From assembly GCA_031287585.1 (NCBI GenBank), contig JAITST010000139.1, positions 1 to 11,218 of the forward strand: a stretch of DNA of 11,218 nt, in the 5' to 3' direction. Below, piece by piece: positions 7,101 through 11,218 of the stretch. A model generated the notes under the pieces. It ran no database searches. It saw nothing but the letters and a program-made list of their open reading frames with translations, and had not been told where the DNA came from. The position numbers and the translations under genes were made by a program. Origin of the DNA: Planctomycetaceae bacterium (GTDB lineage Bacteria > Planctomycetota > Planctomycetia > Pirellulales > Thermoguttaceae). How positions within the stretch are numbered: the first letter of the stretch is position 1; every line of letters begins with the position of its first letter.

Positions 7101-7499
7101 CTGCGCGCTAGCGGCACGGATAATGGGACGTTCAACATCGTCGGGATAATCAGGAACTTCGTCGAGCCGGTTAGAAGTTTCCTGTACGGCACGTGTGATA
7201 TTGTAACCGACCATAAACTCCAACTCGATTTGTCCGCGACCGAGCGTAGCGGTAGAAGTCATCTGATACAACCCCTGCAAGGTCTTCAGTTTCTTCTCCT
7301 GCTCCATTAAGACAGACTTCTCAACTTCCTCTGGACTACGCCCCGTCCACGTTGTAGAAACAGTAACAATCGGTCTGTCAACATCCGGTGTCATCTGCTT
7401 GGGCAAAGTAAGCAAAGCAATAGCCCCAAACAACAAAGTCAACAAAACACAGACAATAATCTTGACAGGATTAGAAATCGAAAATTTAATAATGTCCAT
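4146..7499 (-). CDS. RND-family efflux transporter, inner-membrane subunit (AcrB/HAE type)
   Basis: This is a 1117-residue proton-driven pump subunit, slightly longer than AcrB (1049). It shows the two-fold RND layout: TM1 (about 12-32), a large periplasmic domain (about 33-345), TM2-6 (about 348-500), a cytosolic link, TM7 (about 550-570), a second periplasmic domain, and TM8-12 (about 925-1100). The TM4 motif GMVIDCSIVVLENI (409-422) keeps one Asp (413); the position of the second AcrB Asp is Cys414. In TM10 the AcrB Lys940 position is Asn994 (GMVVNNAILLI). This pattern fits HAE-type pumps with DxS and NN motifs, so it is probably functional with a simpler proton relay. Substrate cannot be inferred. 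No periplasmic adaptor or TolC-like gene lies within the window; the upstream neighbour is unrelated. The start, MDIIKFSISNP, fits the family, but no Shine-Dalgarno is seen. The final residues (RWLRRKWSRRNG) are basic and cytosolic. Confidence 0.95.
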   Translation of the reverse strand: MDIIKFSISNPVKIIVCVLLTLLFGAIALLTLPKQMTPDVDRPIVTVSTTWTGRSPEEVEKSVLMEQEKKLKTLQGLYQMTSTATLGRGQIELEFMVGYNITRAVQETSNRLDEVPDYPDDVERPIIRAASAQTDEAIGYGLIYAETDDPAFETAEFYDYADRYVKPMLERVRGIAQVDIFGGREHEVQVRFDPVAIAQMGISVSELREALRADNQNESAGDMANGRQNIRFRVLGRFDSLAKIRNTIIKYVGNTPIYVKDVANVHLSLQKRVNFDLSKGQPVMTVHFRRDVGENVLQVLTDVKKVMKTLQEPGGAFEQYKNNRYKIKMRMVYDDSTYISNAISVVIDNMYSGGILAVLVLLLFLRSFKPTIIVAVTIPISIFGTFIVMSVLGRSLNVISLAGLTFAVGMVIDCSIVVLENIDRHLSHGSKPLRAAYEGTREVWGGILASTLTTAAVFGPVLTIQEESGQLYYDIAVAISAAVLISLLTSVTVITAAASRWLSDPHRKRSRFTQINKSLYGLAPLCQLCSDKFSDFLYLLTMRTFSGIWLRTAIILVVSAAAIVISAAIMPPASYLPNGNKNGVFARFILPPGYSLQENTLIARRVEEQLKPYWDAKTVEEATAIAPVRDMRNGKLAEKVPPIDDIFLVVNTQSVFMTCTSKDPLLVQPLEVLLSNVTNSIPGAGGTGQQQSIFGRRGGGSNAVQIEVVGQDMNRLKESASYLEQRLIAEYSKAGVRTDPQNFDKSGPERQLVVDQVRAKQLGITVSSVAAAARAMIDGIVVGDFDYEGDNIDLTVIRDPSVLVVPDEIPTMPMSIIDSSGSAEIVPLGQLVSFVKADSSQQIRRVEQERAIRLTIMPPSDIALETAQARIMEIVDECRADGGMSPDIRTKLTGSANKLSQTREALMGKWTEFNFESFFSLITSRFFLSLLITYLLMAALFESFVYPFVIMFSVPFAIVGGFGGLACVRYYTPSQQMDTLTMLGFVILIGMVVNNAILLIHQTLNFMRGEEEGAMDEVFDMENPPGMEFREALREAVRTRIRPIFMTTATSVFGMMPLVFSGGAGSELYKGLGAVVVGGLACSAVFTMLIVPLMFSLAVDIQVGIRWLRRKWSRRNG

Positions 7500-7530
7500 C
7501 GCAGGTTGGTGAGTTAAGTACGCGGGAAAA

Positions 7531-7559
7531 ATAATAAACCACTATCTTAACGCAAACAA
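7531..7559 (-). promoter_or_regulatory. Promoter candidate for the RND gene
   Basis: On the minus strand, TTGTTT (7559-7554) and TATTAT (7536-7531, 5/6 match to TATAAT) are separated by 17 nt. Transcription would start near 7524, giving a leader of about 25 nt before the ATG at 7499. Position and spacing are good; the -35 is poor. Confidence 0.4.
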
Positions 7560-7713
7560 CAACCACAATGCAATCCCCCCCACTTGGTAAATGATAGATA
7601 GGCGGTAACATAGAAACACAACGCTTCGCGTATGACATATCGAACACGATTGAAAAATGGTAACTGTTGACGGAAAAAGTATGGTATCCTACGTCCTGAA
7701 AGAGTAATGCAAA

Positions 7714-7746
7714 CCGACGGCAATGAATGGATGACATTGCCGTCGG
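7714..7746. repeat. Perfect 12-bp GC-rich hairpin downstream of the exported-protein gene
   Basis: CCGACGGCAATG (7714-7725) and CATTGCCGTCGG (7735-7746) pair perfectly around a 9-nt loop. It lies about 130 bp past the stop of the 7878-8852 gene and about 215 bp before the RND start, both on the minus strand. It is the most stable simple stem in the spacer. On the minus strand it is followed by GGTTTGCATT, not a true T run, so an intrinsic terminator is uncertain. It may protect an mRNA 3' end. A weaker stem, GGTGT/ACACC, lies just to its right. I see no gene in the rest of 7500-7877. Confidence 0.6.
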
Positions 7747-7877
7747 CTTCAGCAGACGGAGACGGTGTCGTTTTGTAACACCATTTCAGGGCGAATGAAT
7801 ATCCGCGAACGGTCACAAAATTAGGTTTGCTTGCGACAACACCAACCGGTTTTCACAACAATCAGATTCCGTAATTT

Positions 7878-8852
7878 CTACATTTCAAAATCATCTGTTG
7901 TCTCTGTTTCCGTCGGTTCCTCGTCAATGATAATTTTCGGCGAGTCGGGTGTTGGGAACACTGGAATTTCTAATGAACGTTTTACCGGTACGTCAATTGG
8001 CGGTTCTGGTGCGATTTTACTTCCGTCTTCACCAACCGCTTCTGTTTTGTACAACGGCGGCTCTGAGTTTATCAGTTTTTGGTACTCTTGCTCTTTCGCA
8101 ACTCGCTCCGCGTTTTGCTGGTTCAAGTAATCTTCGTACCAGTTACCTTGATAAAAACGTTCAGCCAGCCGACCCAGCCGTGCCGCAGGTAAAGCACCAG
8201 CCCATTGTGCAGCCGGAACCGGTCCCCATTGCGGTTTCGGATAACCGAGCGCACGTTTCCAGAACTGCGGTTCGTTTTCGATAACAGTCGGCATCGGGTC
8301 GTAGTAACTGAGATAGTTGACCTGCGGTGTATCCTGTCGTGACGACGGATGACTCGACCAAAAACGTTTCCAAACACCCTGACGACGCGGCAACTGCTCT
8401 GGTGCGAACTGATACGCGGGTGCGTAAGGAACGATATGTGTGCGACCGTCACGTGTTGTATGGTAAGCAAGATACGGAATCGGCTGCACCGACTCGACGA
8501 CAACCGGCACAACAGCCCTCGTTGCCTGCTGTTCCATCTCCGCCGCGACAGGAAATAGTTCTTTCCACTTGTCACCGAAACCGTTCGCGTTATCCTCATT
8601 GGTACCAGTGTTTTGTTCTGTGACGACAGACTTCTGACCGTCAGCGTTTATCGACATCATCGGTTGCGGTACCGGTTGAATAACCGGAACGTATTGATGT
8701 GCCGGTGCCGGACGTGTTGTCGAAATACCCGGAGCACCGCCGTTACCATACGACGACGGATTAAAAGCGGGTTGTTCCGGAATCTGACAATAAGCACTGC
8801 CGCCAAGCAACAGCGTGACAACTAAACTTGAACTAAATAGTTTCGTATTCAT
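7878..8852 (-). CDS. Exported proline-rich protein of unknown function
   Basis: The product is 324 residues from the ATG at 8852. Residues 1-22 form a signal peptide: MNTK, then a hydrophobic core FSSSLVVTLLLGGSAYC. The Tyr before Cys22 does not fit a lipobox, so release by signal peptidase I to the periplasm is more likely than lipidation. The mature part is low-complexity and rich in Pro, Gln, Trp and Tyr (PVIQPVPQPM, GYPKPQWGPVPAAQW), with a short charged helix (about 236-262) and an acidic tail, DEEPTETETTDDFEM. No enzyme motif or known domain is recognised. The start is chosen because AGGAG lies 10 nt upstream; an upstream in-frame extension to 8894 would place residues before the signal peptide. 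It is transcribed divergently from the lipoprotein gene at 9259. Candidate roles are envelope scaffold or surface protein, which is speculative. Confidence 0.8.
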   Translation of the reverse strand: MNTKLFSSSLVVTLLLGGSAYCQIPEQPAFNPSSYGNGGAPGISTTRPAPAHQYVPVIQPVPQPMMSINADGQKSVVTEQNTGTNEDNANGFGDKWKELFPVAAEMEQQATRAVVPVVVESVQPIPYLAYHTTRDGRTHIVPYAPAYQFAPEQLPRRQGVWKRFWSSHPSSRQDTPQVNYLSYYDPMPTVIENEPQFWKRALGYPKPQWGPVPAAQWAGALPAARLGRLAERFYQGNWYEDYLNQQNAERVAKEQEYQKLINSEPPLYKTEAVGEDGSKIAPEPPIDVPVKRSLEIPVFPTPDSPKIIIDEEPTETETTDDFEM

Positions 8853-8899
8853 AGACCACATTCTCCTAACAGTAAGAGCCAAAACGTAACGCATAAGAC

Positions 8900-8905
8900 A
8901 TTGTA
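8900..8905 (-). promoter_or_regulatory. -10 candidate of the exported-protein gene
   Basis: TACAAT matches TATAAT at five of six positions. Transcription would start near 8893, about 40 nt before the ATG at 8852, downstream of which the signal peptide begins. No good -35 is seen at 16-18 nt. A start here favours the ATG at 8852 over upstream in-frame codons. Confidence 0.35.
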
Positions 8906-9158
8906 GCGTTGTACTCGGTTTTCGTCTGAATCCATGGCTTTATTGTATTTTTCCAAAAAATTACGATTATAGATAATCAGCAAAAGTCTGACGGTTGACA
9001 CAAATTTTATAATTGAGAATAAATGGGAGAGAGACAGAAAATGTAATGTTAAGTCTGTTCGTTACCGCTTACATCACAAATTCCCCATTCTAACATTTTA
9101 CTTAATACTCATATCCCGCCAAATCTCATTCTATCACATCAAAAAACAATTTCTGGCG

Positions 9159-9164
9159 TATAAT
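9159..9164 (+). promoter_or_regulatory. -10 candidate of the lipoprotein gene
   Basis: A perfect TATAAT lies 95 bp before the ATG at 9259, which would give a leader of about 88 nt. No recognisable -35 hexamer is present at the usual distance. The surrounding DNA is AT-rich, so chance is possible. Confidence 0.35.
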
Positions 9165-9258
9165 TTAGATGAACGAATTTTGCCCTAGAAAATTTCCCTA
9201 AAAATTGTTACATTAAGCCATAAGTTTTTCCTCTCCCTACTCCAATCAAAGGAATAAA

Positions 9259-9696
9259 ATGAAAACCAAAACAATCATCTACGTGACTTTACTGGCGTTG
9301 TTAACACAAATCACCGCCTGCAAAACCCCGCACGACCCAAACTCAAAAAGTCCGTTCGCGACAAACGATAAAATAATCCCTGCACCAGCAACAAACTCAT
9401 ATCTAGCCCAACAACCGTACACGCCGCCAGTAATACCAACTCCCTATTCAACAACAAACACAAATCCAACCACAAATCCGCCGCCGGCAGTAACTCCGTA
9501 CACTCAAACCCAAACAAGTGAAGCGGGTACGATGAACACCGTATCAATAACCCAAGACCCGCAAACAATAATAAGAGGTCAGACCACCCCAATCCCGCTA
9601 ACAAACCGCCCGACAACGTTACAACAAACAACTCAACAAAACCAACCAACAGGCAATCTATCAACCACCGCAATACAAGTAACGGAAGTAAAATAG
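9259..9696 (+). CDS. Small Thr/Pro/Gln/Asn-rich lipoprotein, unknown function
   Basis: The product has 145 residues. The N-terminus MKTKTIIYVTLLALLTQ is followed by ITAC, a good lipobox, so Cys21 should be lipidated and anchor the protein in a membrane. The mature chain has no folded-domain signature: 34 of 145 residues are Thr, with many Pro, Gln and Asn (TTNTNPTTNPPPAVTP, TTLQQTTQQNQPTGN), which suggests an extended, disordered linker. AAGGA six nt before the ATG is a good Shine-Dalgarno. The coding strand is very poor in G because ACN, CCN, AAY and CAR codons dominate, so the reverse strand has a long meaningless ORF. It ends 27 bp from the convergent glycosyltransferase gene. Thr-rich chains of this kind can be O-glycosylated, but nothing in the sequence shows that. 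Confidence 0.82.
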   Translation: MKTKTIIYVTLLALLTQITACKTPHDPNSKSPFATNDKIIPAPATNSYLAQQPYTPPVIPTPYSTTNTNPTTNPPPAVTPYTQTQTSEAGTMNTVSITQDPQTIIRGQTTPIPLTNRPTTLQQTTQQNQPTGNLSTTAIQVTEVK

Positions 9697-9723
9697 AACT
9701 GTCATCGTTTGCGGATATTTTAA

Positions 9724-10884
9724 CTACGCCTTGTCAATTACACTCTCATATACATCAGTCAAATGCTTCACTGCAATCCTTACGTCAAATCGTTTCACCG
9801 CTGTTTCCGCGTATTCGTTTGCCGCTTTTGTTGTCGGTTCTTCTATGAACTTTATAATTGCGTCAGCGAGCGAATCGGGGTTTTCACTTTCAACAACTAT
9901 CGACGGCGTATCGCGTACAACTTCCCGTAACCCAATACAATCACTCCCGACTACCGGAACCCCAAGTACAAGCGATTCCATTGGGAGTATTGGACACGCT
10001 TCCCACCGCGACGGAATTATGGTTAAATCAACTTGCAAAAGGAGCGGCGTAATGTTTGGAGTTGAGTCTATAAAGCAAACCATATCCGCAACTCTCTGAT
10101 TCCGTTTCGTTTCGTTTAGCGTTTCATTGAAATAACCGTTCAAGTCTCTTGTTACAACTAACCGAAAACGTTTGCCGTAACCGCGGTCTGCAACTATCGC
10201 GAGTGATTTTAACAAAATATCAAAACCTTTTTGCGGCATAAAACGTCCAAAAAAACCGCCGATCACAACGTTGTCTACAATATCAAATTGTTTTCGTAAC
10301 CAAAATTCCCCATTTTTTTCAAATTTTGTACGTGCATTTTCAATTCGTTCAATATCAATACCATTTTGAATCGCATTCACTTTTACACTTCCTTGTTTCC
10401 ATACAGGAAAAATTTGTAAGTGATTTTCTTTACAATCCTGCGAAACAGGAACAATAACAGACGCGCGGCGGGTAACAAATGAAATTATCATCTTCTTCAA
10501 TCGCTTAAACCGACCCGGAATATCGTTTTGCGGAACGATGACATCGTGCAAAGTTATGACGTGCGGAAGTTGCCGAAAGTAATTAGCCGCCGCGGTCTCT
10601 GTTCCCGCTTTGAGACCTTGCGAGTGAATCAAGTCAAATCGACGCTCACGAAGCGCACGCCGTATAGAAAAAACTAACTTACCGCCTCGCGGAACATCAA
10701 CAAACTCCGTCCCTTCCCAATCCGCAACATCTCGTTTGAACGAATCAAAAACATCACCCGCTTCCGAAAGAAACGTAAAACGATAACCGTCAAGATGAAG
10801 TTGACGAAAATTGTAAAGCATATAAGTCCGAATCCCGCCAAGCGGATGAGAAACCGGAACAAGCACTCGATAATTCTGTGTCAT
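9724..10884 (-). CDS. GT4-family glycosyltransferase (GT-B fold)
   Basis: This 386-residue cytoplasmic or membrane-associated transferase moves a sugar from a nucleotide-sugar donor to an envelope or exopolysaccharide acceptor; donor and acceptor are not deducible. The N-terminal Rossmann half starts MTQNYRVLVPVSHPLGGIRTY, with the Gly-Gly loop at 16-17, followed by DLIHSQGLKAG (84-94) and HVITLHDV. The hinge region contains VPVSQ and IQNGIDIER (172-180). The C-terminal half has GRFMPQKGFD (213-222) and PSRWEACPILPMESLVLGVP, which holds the EX7E pair Glu295/Glu303 that contacts the donor. The length is normal. The ATG at 10884 is preferred over a GTG at 10923 because a TATAAT lies at 10937-10932, which would place the GTG at the transcript start. 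No Shine-Dalgarno is visible. No polysaccharide cluster surrounds it within the window. Confidence 0.93.
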   Translation of the reverse strand: MTQNYRVLVPVSHPLGGIRTYMLYNFRQLHLDGYRFTFLSEAGDVFDSFKRDVADWEGTEFVDVPRGGKLVFSIRRALRERRFDLIHSQGLKAGTETAAANYFRQLPHVITLHDVIVPQNDIPGRFKRLKKMIISFVTRRASVIVPVSQDCKENHLQIFPVWKQGSVKVNAIQNGIDIERIENARTKFEKNGEFWLRKQFDIVDNVVIGGFFGRFMPQKGFDILLKSLAIVADRGYGKRFRLVVTRDLNGYFNETLNETKRNQRVADMVCFIDSTPNITPLLLQVDLTIIPSRWEACPILPMESLVLGVPVVGSDCIGLREVVRDTPSIVVESENPDSLADAIIKFIEEPTTKAANEYAETAVKRFDVRIAVKHLTDVYESVIDKA

Positions 10885-10931
10885 TGGCAATGCAGAGTAA
10901 GAGTAAAAATAAACCCAAAGCACAACAACAC

Positions 10932-10937
10932 ATTATA
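10932..10937 (-). promoter_or_regulatory. -10 candidate of the glycosyltransferase gene
   Basis: TATAAT followed by G is a perfect -10, with predicted transcript start near 10925, about 40 nt before the ATG at 10884. The upstream sequence is A/T-only and offers no clear -35. Confidence 0.4.
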
Positions 10938-11218
10938 AAACAATCAAAAAATAAATAATACCCCGTTGACTCTACTCCATAGTATTGATCAGAGAATAAC
11001 TCGTCCAGATTTTTTTCTGTCTGAACACGATTAAAAATTGTTTGTTGATTATGGAACATCAAACGTATCGGGTGACGCTTGTCGTCAAGAAACAATGCGA
11101 ATCCTTACCCCGTAGGGGCATCCCTTTGAAGGTGCATTTAAGTCGTTTTATACCAATAACTTATGAAAATAATTGCCATTTAAAGATGTTTTGAAACGGA
11201 ACCGAATTTAACATTTTT
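10938..11218. other. Non-coding right end
   Basis: About 280 bp upstream of the glycosyltransferase gene with no convincing gene. A minus-strand reading from 11095 starts MFLDDKRHPIRLMFHN and runs through the promoter region, without a Shine-Dalgarno or recognisable domain. The only structured part is the GC-rich hairpin at 11108-11118 and the imperfect repeat next to it. Confidence 0.4.
11108..11141. repeat. Small GC-rich palindrome and degenerate inverted repeat
   Basis: CCCC-GTA-GGGG (11108-11118) forms a short tight stem. Overlapping it, GTAGGGGCA (11112-11120) can pair in RNA with TGCATTTA (11133-11140), using two G-U pairs and one mismatch, with CCCTT/AAGG inside. Intergenic hairpins with GTAGGGGC...GCCCCTAC ends recur in many bacterial genomes, from memory; this would be a decayed copy. 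Confidence 0.4.

Larger units (their letters stand above)
8853..9258. other. Divergent AT-rich spacer with outward promoters
   Basis: This 406-bp gap separates the exported-protein gene (minus) and the lipoprotein gene (plus). I see no ORF with gene-like features. For the minus gene, TACAAT (8905-8900) is a good -10 with a poor -35, and AGGAG (about 8866-8862) is its ribosome site. For the plus gene, TATAAT (9159-9164) is a perfect -10. A TTGACA at 8995-9000 has only weak -10 partners downstream. Confidence 0.5.

Noticed and set aside
7547..7816. Overlapping 83- and 89-codon minus-strand ORFs upstream of the RND gene
   Set aside because: They cross the hairpin and the RND promoter candidate, have no ribosome site, and share no family; more likely chance ORFs.
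8995..9023. Promoter at TTGACA (8995-9000) with AATAAA (9018-9023)
   Set aside because: The -35 is perfect and the spacing is 17 nt, but the -10 matches only four of six and it lies about 235 bp before the lipoprotein gene, with a perfect TATAAT much closer.
9311..9673. 120-codon Leu-rich ORF antisense to the lipoprotein
   Set aside because: It arises from the G-poor codon use of the lipoprotein gene; the plus-strand frame has the signal peptide, lipobox and Shine-Dalgarno.
7642..11032. GAACACGATT shared at 7642-7651 and 11023-11032, as a possible dispersed repeat
   Set aside because: A shared 10-mer is expected many times by chance in 11 kb, and the flanking alignment needs gaps.
10790..11095. 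101-codon minus-strand ORF upstream of and overlapping the glycosyltransferase start
   Set aside because: It runs through the probable promoter, changes to Leu/Cys-rich nonsense, and overlaps a clear gene in another frame.

Overview
The window looks like bacterial chromosome. The best guess is a mid-to-low GC member of the Planctomycetota. The supporting signs are a GYF_2-domain membrane protein of the kind common in that phylum, the futalosine route to menaquinone, a P-loop ATPase whose 'NPFSTRY..PG..YLFP' start I associate from memory with planctomycetes, and sparse, AT-rich intergenic DNA with few Shine-Dalgarno sites. This assignment is inference; no rRNA or other taxonomic marker is present. 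I see no phage genes, transposase, CRISPR array, tRNA or rRNA.

Layout, left to right. Positions 1-575 (minus) hold the N-terminal part of an ATP-type 6-phosphofructokinase, cut by the window edge. Its 150-bp upstream gap has two operator-like dyads, a weak promoter and a tandem A-rich leader repeat. Positions 726-1820 (minus) encode aminofutalosine synthase MqnE, preceded on the same strand by a small P-loop ATPase of unknown role (1889-2482). A short CACGAAGA-type tandem repeat lies between them and adds an in-frame but probably artefactual 21-residue extension to MqnE. Positions 2483-3297 are a long AT-rich non-coding stretch. It contains a 39-bp fold-back hairpin whose five mismatches all become G-U pairs in a minus-strand transcript and which is flanked by TACTGA direct repeats. 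It also contains a second long inverted repeat and one doubtful 57-codon ORF. Positions 3298-4116 (plus) encode a GYF_2 plus DUF3592-like membrane protein. Positions 4146-7499 (minus) encode a large RND transporter without adaptor or outer-membrane partners nearby. Positions 7500-7877 are non-coding, with a good RND promoter candidate and a perfect 12-bp hairpin. Positions 7878-8852 (minus) encode an exported proline-rich protein of unknown function. A 406-bp divergent spacer leads to a Thr/Pro/Gln/Asn-rich lipoprotein (9259-9696, plus). Positions 9724-10884 (minus) encode a GT4-type glycosyltransferase. The right end is non-coding with a small GC-rich hairpin.

The genes do not form one pathway. 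PFK (glycolysis) and MqnE (menaquinone) are housekeeping metabolism; the RND pump, exported proteins and glycosyltransferase are envelope functions. The only convincing multi-gene unit is the ATPase-mqnE pair, possibly continuing into pfk. I found no clear new multi-gene system. The most unusual element is the fold-back hairpin at 2776-2859.
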